8,974 bases of DNA from Caryophanales bacterium UBA7581 (GCA_002477825.1 DLKT01000061.1:1-8974), one strand, 5' to 3'. Numbered from the stretch's first letter, positions 1 through 7,890 are shown. The notes: generated by a model from the sequence alone, not told the origin. Translations and numbers: made by a program.

Positions 1-29
1 ACTTAATTATTTAATTGAGGATAAATAAT

Positions 30-66
30 AAAAGTGACTTCTGCATAAAAAAAGTCACTTTTTTTT
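30..66 (+). terminator. Intrinsic terminator upstream of the jet operon
   Basis: An 11-bp perfect stem (30-40 paired with 52-62) encloses an 11-nt A-rich loop, and the 3' arm runs into a tract of eight T (59-66). This is the classic layout of a Rho-independent terminator for plus-strand transcription. It would end transcription of a gene to the left whose coding part is not visible, so jetA starts its own unit. The stem is AT-rich, so it is of moderate strength. On the minus strand the T tract after the hairpin is poor, so it is probably one-directional. Confidence 0.8.
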
Positions 67-77
67 CATTTTCTTCT

Positions 78-106
78 TTCCTCTTGAGGGGGAGTTATGC
101 GATAAT
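78..106 (+). promoter_or_regulatory. Putative extended -10 promoter of the jet operon
   Basis: TGC followed by GATAAT (98-106) fits an extended -10 element (TGnTATAAT, five of six bases in the hexamer). A weak TTCCTC lies 17 bp upstream at 78-83. An alternative -35, TTGAGG at 84-89, has no well-spaced good -10. Transcription would start near 112-114, just before the dyad at 120-138. The assignment rests on sequence match and position only. Confidence 0.45.
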
Positions 107-119
107 AATAAAAGAGAAA

Positions 120-138
120 CTCTATCCATAGGATAGAG
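120..138. promoter_or_regulatory. Dyad / leader hairpin in front of jetA
   Basis: CTCTATCC (120-127) and GGATAGAG (131-138) are perfect inverted repeats around an ATA loop. The hairpin is not followed by a T tract, so it is not a terminator. It sits just downstream of the inferred transcription start and ends 3 nt before the Shine-Dalgarno AAAGGAGG (142-149). It could be an operator for a dimeric repressor, a 5' mRNA-stabilising stem, or a structure that tunes translation of jetA. The sequence does not decide between these. Confidence 0.55.
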
Positions 139-141
139 ATT

Positions 142-149
142 AAAGGAGG
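142..149 (+). promoter_or_regulatory. Ribosome binding site that fixes the jetA TTG start
   Basis: AAAGGAGG is a near-full match to the anti-Shine-Dalgarno. It lies 8 nt before TTG at 158. The ATG at 151 is only 1 nt from the site, is in another frame and meets a stop after six codons. The in-frame ATG at 173 is 23 nt away. An in-frame TGA at 152-154 rules out any earlier start. TTG 158 is therefore the best start. Confidence 0.8.
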
Positions 150-157
150 AATGAACG

Positions 158-1576
158 TTGAAATTATTTGACATGATCCCGGATAATTTCTTTTCCGTCC
201 TTTCGAGCAAAAATAAGGATATTTATGCGATGGCGTTACTTGCGCTTTATCGTTCTTTACAGAATAATGAGCTTTCGATTAAAAAAGATGACTTTATTCG
301 TACTTTGAAAGATACCGCTAGTGATTTAGTCATGAACTTTGATTTTTCTGATGAAGAAGAAAACGATATCGGTGCGGACAGTACTTTACCAACAAGAGCC
401 GCTTTTATCGTTCGTCGTTTAGAAGAAACAGGTTGGATTGAAGTGCAAATGGATACCGAAACTTTTGATGAGTATATCGCTCTTCCGGAGTATTCGATTA
501 CCATGTTGACTTCTTTAAATAGCATTGTATCGGATGCTGAAGTAGCCTATAACTCTTTAGTTCACTCTACGTATAGCGAATTGAAACTAGAAGATGAAGA
601 ACAAGACGAGTATATGTACGCCACTTTAGTAAGAGTGTTTGAAAATACCAAACGTTTACAAACCGAATTAGTAACGTTAGGCCACTCCATCCGTATTTTC
701 CAAAATCGATTAGGACAATTATTTACCACGAATGAAGTTTTACATGCCCACTTTGATGATTATAAAGTCCATGTTAGTGATAAATACTATCACCCTTTAA
801 AAACTTTCGATTCGATTACCAAATTTAAACGTCCAATTTTAGCGATTTTACAAAAATGGCTAAAAGATGAAGATATTCGCCATAAACTCACCATGCAAGC
901 CATGATGTGGGGAAAGGCTAAAGATATTAAGCTCTCCGAAGAAGAAATTATTTCTAAAATTACCTATGTACAAGATACGTATGAAAAGATGATGCTTACC
1001 ATCAGTGAAATTGATGAAAGCCATGCGGAATATACCAAATCTTCGGCCACTAAGATTATTTATTTAAATAACTCTGATAAGACCATGAAAGGTCATTTAG
1101 AAACCATTTTTAAAGCCTATGCAAAAGCGAATGTTGAAGGCGTGGGATTACGCGGTATTCTTTCTAGAATGCAGGATTCCATTTCTTTATATGAACAAGG
1201 CTATATTAACCCCGATTCAATTACGCTTCCTATCGTAAGAAAATATCGGGAAGAAGGGGAACCTCTTCCTATCATTTCTAATAGTGAAGAAGCGGGCGAT
1301 TACACCATGCAGGAATTCCTCGATCAAACGAGAAACTCCTTCACGGATGAAAGAATTTATGCCTTTATGGAAACCGCCTTCCAAGGTCAAGATGAAATCT
1401 TTATCGGCGATATTGCTTTACCTGATTTTGATGCATTTGTGCTTTTAATTCTCGCTTCATTAAAGAAAAATGATGATGCGTGTTTCTATACTGTTGAACA
1501 AGATGAAGGCCGCGTTTATTCACAAGGCTATGTCTTACCGAATTTTACATTTAAGCGAAAGGAGTCCACTAAATAA
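158..1576 (+). CDS. jetA: Wadjet-type condensin subunit JetA (kleisin / MukF-like)
   Basis: This 472-residue cytosolic protein has no signal peptide or membrane segment. Its opening (LFDMIPDNFFSVLSS, then a helical LLALYRSL stretch) resembles the JetA family annotated as DUF5716, typical of Wadjet systems in Bacillota. I read residues 1-110 as an N-terminal winged-helix region, 120-340 as a long helical middle, and about 400-472 as a second small domain. By family knowledge JetA is the kleisin that bridges the two JetC ATPase heads and recruits JetB, completing a loop-extruding SMC complex that restricts circular plasmid DNA. The gene starts with TTG behind a strong ribosome site. Its stop overlaps the jetB start by one base (TAATG at 1574-1578), so the two are translationally coupled. 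Family assignment rests on the N-terminus plus gene order; domain borders are inferred. Confidence 0.8.
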   Translation: MKLFDMIPDNFFSVLSSKNKDIYAMALLALYRSLQNNELSIKKDDFIRTLKDTASDLVMNFDFSDEEENDIGADSTLPTRAAFIVRRLEETGWIEVQMDTETFDEYIALPEYSITMLTSLNSIVSDAEVAYNSLVHSTYSELKLEDEEQDEYMYATLVRVFENTKRLQTELVTLGHSIRIFQNRLGQLFTTNEVLHAHFDDYKVHVSDKYYHPLKTFDSITKFKRPILAILQKWLKDEDIRHKLTMQAMMWGKAKDIKLSEEEIISKITYVQDTYEKMMLTISEIDESHAEYTKSSATKIIYLNNSDKTMKGHLETIFKAYAKANVEGVGLRGILSRMQDSISLYEQGYINPDSITLPIVRKYREEGEPLPIISNSEEAGDYTMQEFLDQTRNSFTDERIYAFMETAFQGQDEIFIGDIALPDFDAFVLLILASLKKNDDACFYTVEQDEGRVYSQGYVLPNFTFKRKESTK

Positions 1577-2196
1577 TGTTTGAAGAAGAATTTGTGAAAC
1601 TTTCTAGTCAAGATCAAAATGAGTTTGCTAGAATTGTCAATGCTTTAATGTTAAAGTCATTTGTGGTTCGTGAATCTTTTGACTCACGGGAAAAAATGAT
1701 GAAAATCAATCCGGAATATCGTTTTATTGAACGCTACTACGAGATTTTTGAAGAATATTTAAAATATTCAGGTTGGCATTTAGAAAAAGATGTCACGAAT
1801 GGTGTCATTGCCATCTATAACGAATATGAACAAAACCGCTTAAGAATTGATCGAGAAACCTCATTGATTCTCTTTACACTTCGTTTAATTTATGAAACAA
1901 AAAAAGCGGAATCCAATGCTCCTGGTGAAAGTTTATATATGACAACCCCTGAATTATTAAAAACGATGATTGAATATGGAATTACCATGCAAGGGAAACG
2001 TTTGACCGGTCGTTTATTAGGCCGTTCTTTACGTTTTATGGCTGCCCATAACATTATCTGTAAAGTCAGTGGTTCCTATGATGAAGGTAACGTTACTTTC
2101 TATATTTTACCTTCTATTACCTTTGCGGTCGATAGTCAAAAAATTGCTGCTATGTCCGACGCCTTAGAACGCTTGAAGGAGGGCGAAACCTTATGA
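1576..2196 (+). CDS. jetB: Wadjet-type condensin subunit JetB (KITE / MukE-like)
   Basis: A 206-residue soluble protein, the size expected of MukE/JetB KITE proteins (tandem winged helices that bind the kleisin as a dimer and help hold DNA). The segment around residues 55-110 (helical, then a Trp, then a short strand-like turn, then NRLRIDRETSLILFTLRLIYE) matches the pattern of JetB/DUF4194- or DUF6063-like proteins: a beta-hairpin wing followed by a long helix. Residues 140-190 look like a second winged helix. It starts 1 base inside the end of jetA, with GAAAGGAG at 1557-1564 as ribosome site, and its TGA overlaps the jetC ATG as ATGA. This coupling suits fixed subunit ratios. On sequence alone the call would be weak; the position between jetA and jetC makes it firm. 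Confidence 0.78.
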   Translation: MFEEEFVKLSSQDQNEFARIVNALMLKSFVVRESFDSREKMMKINPEYRFIERYYEIFEEYLKYSGWHLEKDVTNGVIAIYNEYEQNRLRIDRETSLILFTLRLIYETKKAESNAPGESLYMTTPELLKTMIEYGITMQGKRLTGRLLGRSLRFMAAHNIICKVSGSYDEGNVTFYILPSITFAVDSQKIAAMSDALERLKEGETL

Positions 2197-5100
2197 AATC
2201 CCTCAAAAAAATAAAAATTATTAACTGGCACTACTTCTGGAATGAAACGATTTGTATTGAACCGATTGTCTTTTTAACCGGTTTAAATGCTTCGGGTAAA
2301 TCGACGTTAATCGATGCCATGCAAGTCTTACTTTTAGGTGATACCAGTGGTCGTTTCTTTAATAAAGCCGCTACCGAAAAGTCTTCGAGAACTTTAAAAG
2401 GCTATTTACGCGGTGAATTAGGTGATGCCGAAGAAGGCGGTTTCCGTTATTTAAGAAACGGAAGATTTACTTCTTATATCGCTATGGAATTCTATGATGA
2501 TTTACATGAATCATCCTTTACTTTTGGTATTGTTTTTGACTCCTTTAACGATGGTAGTGAAGAACATCGCTTCTTCTTATTAGAAGATAAAATTCCGGAA
2601 AATGAATTCGTTATGAATAATATTCCAATGGAATATAAAGCTTTAAATGAATTCTTTAGCAAAAATTATCCAGGAAAATTCAAATTCTTTGATTCAAACC
2701 GCCACTACCAAGATAACTTAAAACGTAAATTTGGTGGCTTAAAAGATAAATATTTTTCCTTATTTAAAAAGGCGGTTTCTTTCTCCCCAATTACCGATAT
2801 TGAAACGTTTATTACCGAATATGTTTGCGATGCCCAAACCAATATTAATATTGATTCCATGCAAGCAAACATCCTTCAATATAAAAAGCTTCAAACCGAA
2901 GCCATGGTGATGGCGGGAAGAATCGAAAGACTAACAGAAATTGAAAAAGCTTATAAAGCCTATGTAGAACAAAAAGATTCTTTAACTTTATATAGCTACA
3001 TCATCGAAAGAGCGGAATATCAAAACGATTTAAACCGCTTAGCTTCTTATCATGAACAAGGAGAAAAAGCGCAAAAACGTCTTTTAGAAATTGATGATGA
3101 AATTAAAGATATTGAAGAAGAAATTCAAAATTTCCAACGTAAAAAAGATAAATTAACTTCTGATAAACTCACTTCCGATACTTATCGTATGACCGATGAA
3201 CTTCGTGAAGAAAAAAGAAAGACCGAAGAACGTTTAGCCGCTTTACAAAGAGAAACCAAAGAAGTAGAAACCAACTTACTTCGTTATGCGGAATCTTTCA
3301 TTAAAAAAGCCAATGATTTAGTGGAAACTTTACACGCTTTTGATCTTTCTTTATTAGATGAAGAGAAGAAAGCCGATTTAGAAGACTTAGAAAATAATGC
3401 TTTAGATGTCATTCGTTTATCTTCCCAAATGAAAGATGAACATTTAGCGCATATTGAAACCCTAACCGTTTCCATTTTAAATGAATGGCGTGATGCTTTA
3501 AACGCTTTTAAAAATCAAGTCAGTGCTTTAAACGTTACCTTAGGTAAAACCATTCATACTTTAGATCAAAAAGTCGCTTTACTCCGTCAACAAGAAGTCG
3601 ATATGATGAATGGTGGTAAGTCTTATGAAAGAGGACTTAGCTATCTTCGTCAAGAATTAGCTGCGGAATTACGCCGTCGCCATTCTCGCGATATTGAAGT
3701 CGCTATTTTTGCTGACTTAATTGATATTAAAACCCCACTATGGACCAATGCCATTGAAGGTTTCTTATCCAGTCAAAAATTCAACTTATTCGTGGAACCA
3801 CAATATTATTTAGAAGCCCATGAAATTCTTCGTGAACTTTCTAAGAAAATCGGTTTCTATGGCACGAATTTAGTGGACCAAGCCAAGATTATTGAACGCC
3901 ATTTCACCTGTGAAAAAGGCGCTTTAGCAGAAGAAATTGTTACGAATCATGAAGGCGCTAGAGGTTATACCAACTTCTTAATTGGTCGCTTAAAGAAATG
4001 TAAAACTGTGCAAGAGGCTAGAGAAAGCGGAAATGGTATTACCGCCCAATGCGATTTATACCGTAACTTTGCTTTATCTTCTTTAAACCCACGTTCTTAT
4101 ACGCCAAGTTATATTGGTCGTAAAGTTGGTGCGGAACAAATCGAACAAAAACATAAAGAAGTTGCGAAATATCGTGAACTCGTTGAACTTTATCGTAATT
4201 TATATCGTATCGTAGGCGAAGCGAATTCATTAGAAATGATTAACGCCTATGAAATTCAAGCTTCCTTATCCTTAATTGATAAGACAGGCGATATTGAAGG
4301 CTTAAAAGAAAACTTAGATTACATTGATAAAGAACTTGAAAAGCACGACTTATCACAAATTAAGACGATTGATCAACGCATTAAAGATATCGAAGAAGAT
4401 ATCCGCGGCTTAGAAAGAGATCGTTCGAGCTTATTTGAAGAAAAAGGTACTTTACAAGCGCAAATTCGTTCTTTAAATGAAGAAAAGATTCCAGAAGAAA
4501 TGAAAAAAGCTGAAGAACGTAAAGCCCGCTTAGATGAAAACTATGATGGATTCTTTGTTGATGAAACGGCGCAACCCGCTTTTGAGCAACTCTTAAATGA
4601 AAAGATGTCCACCATTGAAATTGTTTCTACATATAAAGTGAAACTCACGAAAGCGCAATACCTACAACAAAACTTCTTCTCCGAACTTGTTAAGTTACGG
4701 AAAGACTATATCCGCGATTATCGTTTAAGTTATGACGCTGAAACTAAAGATAATATGGTCTATGATCAAGAATTAACCGATATGCGCGATGTCAAATTAC
4801 CACAATATCAAGTGGCCATTACCGATGCTTATGAAAAAGCCACCAAACAATTTAAAGATGATTTCATTAGTAAATTAAAGACCGCTATTGAAACCGTAGA
4901 AGCCCAAATTGAAGACTTAAATGCAGCTTTAAGTGCTTCGACCTTTGGTAATGACTCTTATCGTTTCGTCGTCCGTCCATCCCAAGAATATCGTCGTTAT
5001 TATGACATGATTAAAGATGAACTTCTTTTAGAAGTGGGCGAAGATGATTCCGCTTTCGTTACCAAATATCAAGATGTCATGAATGATTTATTTAGACAAA

Positions 5101-5576
5101 TCGTTGATGTCGGTGAAAAAGGCGACCGTCAAAGTGCCGTTTTAGCCAACGTCGAAAAATTTACCGATTATCGTTCTTACTTAGAGTTTGACTTAATCGT
5201 TCGTAACCGTGATGGTGTCGAACAAAGATTATCCAAAACCCTCCGTAAGAAATCCGGTGGTGAAACACAAACACCATTCTATATTGCTGTTCTTGCCTCC
5301 TTTGCCCAACTTTATCGTGTAAACGAAAAAGGCGAATTAGGCAATTCCTTCCGCCTCATTATCTTTGATGAAGCTTTCTCAAAGATGGACCGTGGACGTA
5401 TTAAAGAATCCATTCGTTTATTACGTAAATTTGGCTTACAAGCCATTCTTTCTGCACCTTCTGATAAAGTTTCAGATATTAGTGAACTCGTCGATGAAAC
5501 CCTTGTTGTCTTACATGACAAGAATACTTCTCGTGTTCGTTTATATGCGGAAGAAGATAAAATCACGAGCAAATAA
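2193..5576 (+). CDS. jetC: Wadjet-type SMC-like ATPase JetC (MukB-like)
   Basis: A 1127-residue SMC/Rad50-type ATPase, the motor of the complex. Residues 1-215 form the N-terminal head half with Walker A GLNASGKST (30-38; Lys36, Ser37). A helical linker with INIDSMQ (218-224) leads into coiled coil 1 (about 235-480, rich in Glu/Lys). Residues about 490-690 form a compact hinge-like region (WTNAIEGFL from Trp517 and SYIGRK further on, as in other JetC/COG4913 proteins). Coiled coil 2 covers about 690-910. The C-terminal head half (about 915-1127) has the ABC signature SGGETQ (1021-1026), Walker B LIIFDE (1055-1060, catalytic Glu1060) and the D-loop SKMD just after. All ATPase motifs are intact, so the motor should work. 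Ribosome site AAGGAGG (2176-2182) lies 10 nt before the ATG. No jetD follows; a hairpin begins 8 nt after the stop. Confidence 0.9.
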   Translation: MKSLKKIKIINWHYFWNETICIEPIVFLTGLNASGKSTLIDAMQVLLLGDTSGRFFNKAATEKSSRTLKGYLRGELGDAEEGGFRYLRNGRFTSYIAMEFYDDLHESSFTFGIVFDSFNDGSEEHRFFLLEDKIPENEFVMNNIPMEYKALNEFFSKNYPGKFKFFDSNRHYQDNLKRKFGGLKDKYFSLFKKAVSFSPITDIETFITEYVCDAQTNINIDSMQANILQYKKLQTEAMVMAGRIERLTEIEKAYKAYVEQKDSLTLYSYIIERAEYQNDLNRLASYHEQGEKAQKRLLEIDDEIKDIEEEIQNFQRKKDKLTSDKLTSDTYRMTDELREEKRKTEERLAALQRETKEVETNLLRYAESFIKKANDLVETLHAFDLSLLDEEKKADLEDLENNALDVIRLSSQMKDEHLAHIETLTVSILNEWRDALNAFKNQVSALNVTLGKTIHTLDQKVALLRQQEVDMMNGGKSYERGLSYLRQELAAELRRRHSRDIEVAIFADLIDIKTPLWTNAIEGFLSSQKFNLFVEPQYYLEAHEILRELSKKIGFYGTNLVDQAKIIERHFTCEKGALAEEIVTNHEGARGYTNFLIGRLKKCKTVQEARESGNGITAQCDLYRNFALSSLNPRSYTPSYIGRKVGAEQIEQKHKEVAKYRELVELYRNLYRIVGEANSLEMINAYEIQASLSLIDKTGDIEGLKENLDYIDKELEKHDLSQIKTIDQRIKDIEEDIRGLERDRSSLFEEKGTLQAQIRSLNEEKIPEEMKKAEERKARLDENYDGFFVDETAQPAFEQLLNEKMSTIEIVSTYKVKLTKAQYLQQNFFSELVKLRKDYIRDYRLSYDAETKDNMVYDQELTDMRDVKLPQYQVAITDAYEKATKQFKDDFISKLKTAIETVEAQIEDLNAALSASTFGNDSYRFVVRPSQEYRRYYDMIKDELLLEVGEDDSAFVTKYQDVMNDLFRQIVDVGEKGDRQSAVLANVEKFTDYRSYLEFDLIVRNRDGVEQRLSKTLRKKSGGETQTPFYIAVLASFAQLYRVNEKGELGNSFRLIIFDEAFSKMDRGRIKESIRLLRKFGLQAILSAPSDKVSDISELVDETLVVLHDKNTSRVRLYAEEDKITSK

Positions 5577-5583
5577 AAATTAT

Positions 5584-5613
5584 ACGCCGTCTATCCATAT
5601 AGATGGCGTTTTA
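5584..5613 (+). terminator. Terminator hairpin between jetC and glgC
   Basis: An 11-bp stem (5584-5594 with 5599-5609, one G-T wobble at 5589/5604) closes a CCAT loop and is followed by TTTTAT. It begins 8 nt after the jetC stop. The T run is short, so termination may be partial and some read-through into glgC is possible. The flanking A-rich sequence (5575-5581) could make it work weakly on the other strand too. Confidence 0.65.
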
Positions 5614-5626
5614 TGGTTGATATAAT
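5598..5626 (+). promoter_or_regulatory. Promoter of the glg operon
   Basis: A perfect TATAAT (5621-5626) is preceded by TGA, giving an extended -10 element (TGATATAAT). At a 17-bp spacing the -35 box would be TATAGA (5598-5603), which is weak but normal for extended -10 promoters. It lies inside the 3' arm of the terminator stem. Transcription would start near 5633, leaving a leader of only about 15 nt with the ribosome site almost at its 5' end. Confidence 0.65.
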
Positions 5627-5648
5627 GAATTTGGAAAGGGGATAAACC

Positions 5649-6767
5649 ATGAAAAAAGAAATGGTCGCGATGTTACTTGCGGGTGGTAAAGGAACCCGAC
5701 TCGAAGCTTTAACAAGAAAGGTAGCTAAACCAGCAGTCAGTTATGGAGCGAAATATCGAATTATCGATTTTCCATTATCGAACTGTGTGAACTCCAATAT
5801 TGATACCATTGGTGTTTTAACCCAATATGAATCCGTTGTGTTAAACAATTACTTAGGTGATGGTAAAAAATGGGGCTTAGATGGCATTCATTCTTTGATT
5901 GCCTTACTTCCAGCTCGTCAAACCGAAGAAGGAGCGAATTGGTATAAAGGTACCGCTGATGCGATTTACCAAAATATTGATTTCTTAGATGAAATGAACC
6001 CAGAATACGTGTTAATTCTTTCGGGTGACCACATCTATAAAATGAATTATCAAAAAATGCTCGACTTCCATAAGAAAATGGGCGCGGACGCTACTGTAAG
6101 TGTTATCAATGTAAGCTTAGAAGAAGCTAGCCGCTTTGGTATTATGAATACTGATAGTGAAGGAAGAATTACCGAATTTGAAGAAAAACCCAAGAAACCG
6201 AAATCTACTTTAGCTTCCATGGGTATTTATATTTTCTCTTATAAAGTGTTAAGAGAAGTATTAATTCGTGATGCGAAAAAAGAAGATTCTTCTCACGACT
6301 TTGGAAAAGATATTATTCCTTATTTAATTTCTAAAAAGAAAGTCCTTTGCGCTTATCGCTTTGAAGGCTATTGGCGGGATGTCGGTACCATTGAATCTTT
6401 ATGGAAAGCCAATATGGACTTATTAGATAATGAAGATGATGTGGATCTCTATGGCATTTCAGATGATTTAAAGATTTTCTCCGAAGATACGCGTAGTGTA
6501 CCGCAATACGTCGGAAAGAACGCATCCGTTTCATCGAGTATCGTCAATCAAGGCGCGATTATTTTAGGTAAAGTCCATCATTCCATTATTTCAAATGAGA
6601 CGTTAATTGAAGAAGGCGCGGAAGTTATTGATTCCGTCGTTATGCCAGGCGCAATTATTCGTAAAGATGCGCGTATCTATAAAGCAATTGTCGCACCATA
6701 TGTTGAAGTTGAAGAAGGTCGTGTCCAAAATGAAAATGGCACGAAACCAATTTTAATTTCTAAATAG
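5649..6767 (+). CDS. glgC: Glucose-1-phosphate adenylyltransferase, catalytic subunit GlgC
   Basis: GlgC makes ADP-glucose and pyrophosphate from ATP and glucose-1-phosphate, the committed step of bacterial glycogen synthesis, in the cytosol. The 372 residues carry the whole family set: nucleotide-binding LLAGGKGTRL (9-18), IIDFPLSNCVNS shortly after, the metal/catalytic SGDH with Asp127, the sugar-phosphate binding FEEKP (177-181, Lys180), SMGIYIF, and YWRDVGT (241-247). Residues from about 280 onward show the hexapeptide-type left-handed beta-helix pattern (ASVSSSIVNQGAII). The length fits Gram-positive GlgC, somewhat shorter than the enterobacterial enzyme. The ATG is fixed by an in-frame TAA at 5643-5645 and by AAAGGGG 7 nt upstream. 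It heads a glgC-glgD-glgA operon with its own promoter. GlgD next door suggests a mixed GlgC/GlgD tetramer. Confidence 0.97.
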   Translation: MKKEMVAMLLAGGKGTRLEALTRKVAKPAVSYGAKYRIIDFPLSNCVNSNIDTIGVLTQYESVVLNNYLGDGKKWGLDGIHSLIALLPARQTEEGANWYKGTADAIYQNIDFLDEMNPEYVLILSGDHIYKMNYQKMLDFHKKMGADATVSVINVSLEEASRFGIMNTDSEGRITEFEEKPKKPKSTLASMGIYIFSYKVLREVLIRDAKKEDSSHDFGKDIIPYLISKKKVLCAYRFEGYWRDVGTIESLWKANMDLLDNEDDVDLYGISDDLKIFSEDTRSVPQYVGKNASVSSSIVNQGAIILGKVHHSIISNETLIEEGAEVIDSVVMPGAIIRKDARIYKAIVAPYVEVEEGRVQNENGTKPILISK

Positions 6768-6780
6768 GAGGAAAGAAAAC

Positions 6781-7890
6781 ATGCGAAAAGTCATTGGTTT
6801 TGTTAATTTACATCATTCTCCTTCTTTAGGAGAATTAACTTCTTCTCGTCCTTTAGCGTCCACTTCCTTTTTAGGAAGATACGCTTTTATCGATTTTGTT
6901 TTATCGAACTTCGCTAACTCAGGTGTAAATGAAATCGGCGTTTTAGTACAAGATCACGCTCGTTCTTTGCATAAACATTTAGGTTTTGCTACCTCTTGGA
7001 GTATCAATACCAAAATTGGTTCTCGCGTTATGATGCAAAACGAACAATATTATAATAACCCCCGTTATAATCACGATTTAAATAATATTCGTAATAATGA
7101 CTGGTTCTTATATCAATCGAAAGCTGACTATGTTGTTATTGCTCCAGCCCACTTCGTTTTATCGATTGACTACCGTAAAGTTATCGATGAACATGAAGCT
7201 TCAGGTGCCGATATTACCATGGTTTATACCCATACCGATTGCGCGAAAGAGCACTTTATTAACCGTGATCGCGTTACGGTATATAAGGGGAATATTACCC
7301 ATATGAGTAGAAACAAAGGGGAAGAGGATAGCTGCGATATTTCTTTAGAAACCTACGTCATGAAAAAAGAGATGCTCAACCAGATCTTAGATGAAGCACC
7401 TCGTATTTCAAGTATCTTCTCCTTAAATGACTATATTATGTATAAATTAAAGACGTTAACGATTCATGGTTATCAATTTAAAGGCTATGTGCGTTGCTTT
7501 GATAGTTTAGCGCACTACTTAGAATATTCTTTAGAGCTTTTAAGTTATTCCCATCGTTCCCAACTCTTCTTAGATAATTGGCCCATTTATACCGTTACTC
7601 ATGATACCCCACCAAGCAAATATGGGGAAAATGCCGAAGTCAGTAACTCCTTTATCGCGAATGGTGCGATTATTGATGGTTCTGTAACTTCTTCTATTAT
7701 TTCTCGTTCGGTGGTGGTAAGAGAAGGTGCGCATATTAAGAATTCCATTCTTTTAACGGAAACGATTGTTACTAGCGATATCGACTTAGAATATTGTATT
7801 GTCGATAAATATGCAAAGATCATTCACGTGAAAGAATTAAAAGGTGAAAAAGATGCACCTTTATACATTAACCAAGGAGATGTGATTTAA
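6781..7890 (+). CDS. glgD: GlgD, non-catalytic regulatory homologue of ADP-glucose pyrophosphorylase
   Basis: A 369-residue paralogue of GlgC with the same fold: YAFIDFVLSNFANSG near residues 34-48 matches the GlgC IIDFPLSN region, and the C-terminal third has the beta-helix repeat pattern (AEVSNSFIANGAIIDGSV). The catalytic features are gone. The GGKGTRL loop is replaced by HHSPSLGEL, the SGDH motif by APAH (121-124, Ala in place of the catalytic Asp), and no FEEKP is seen. This is the GlgD pattern known from Bacillus and other Bacillota, where GlgD pairs with GlgC and raises or tunes its activity. The ribosome site AGGAGG (6766-6771) overlaps the glgC stop and lies 9 nt before the ATG, so translation is probably coupled. 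Confidence 0.95.
   Translation: MRKVIGFVNLHHSPSLGELTSSRPLASTSFLGRYAFIDFVLSNFANSGVNEIGVLVQDHARSLHKHLGFATSWSINTKIGSRVMMQNEQYYNNPRYNHDLNNIRNNDWFLYQSKADYVVIAPAHFVLSIDYRKVIDEHEASGADITMVYTHTDCAKEHFINRDRVTVYKGNITHMSRNKGEEDSCDISLETYVMKKEMLNQILDEAPRISSIFSLNDYIMYKLKTLTIHGYQFKGYVRCFDSLAHYLEYSLELLSYSHRSQLFLDNWPIYTVTHDTPPSKYGENAEVSNSFIANGAIIDGSVTSSIISRSVVVREGAHIKNSILLTETIVTSDIDLEYCIVDKYAKIIHVKELKGEKDAPLYINQGDVI

Noticed and set aside
1..29. Tail of an upstream gene
   Set aside because: Several stop codons occur in this AT-rich stretch, so no frame can be chosen; only the terminator that follows suggests a gene to the left.
151..171. ATG at 151 with a six-codon frame before jetA, a possible leader peptide
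   Set aside because: It lies 1 nt after the Shine-Dalgarno, too close for initiation, and it encodes nothing with a regulatory pattern.
247..525. Minus-strand open frame inside jetA, and similar ones inside jetC, glgC and glgD
   Set aside because: They are antisense shadows of well-supported genes, low in complexity (Ser/Lys/Arg-rich) and without ribosome sites.
2194..2196. Possible UGA-as-tryptophan code, as in some Mollicutes
   Set aside because: UGA serves as the jetB stop in an ATGA overlap with jetC, and tryptophans in the conserved proteins are encoded by TGG (for example JetC Trp12 and GlgC YWRD).
5365..5625. 86-codon plus-strand frame across the end of jetC and the intergenic gap
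   Set aside because: It overlaps jetC's Walker B and C-terminus in another frame, has no ribosome site and runs through the terminator hairpin and glgC promoter.
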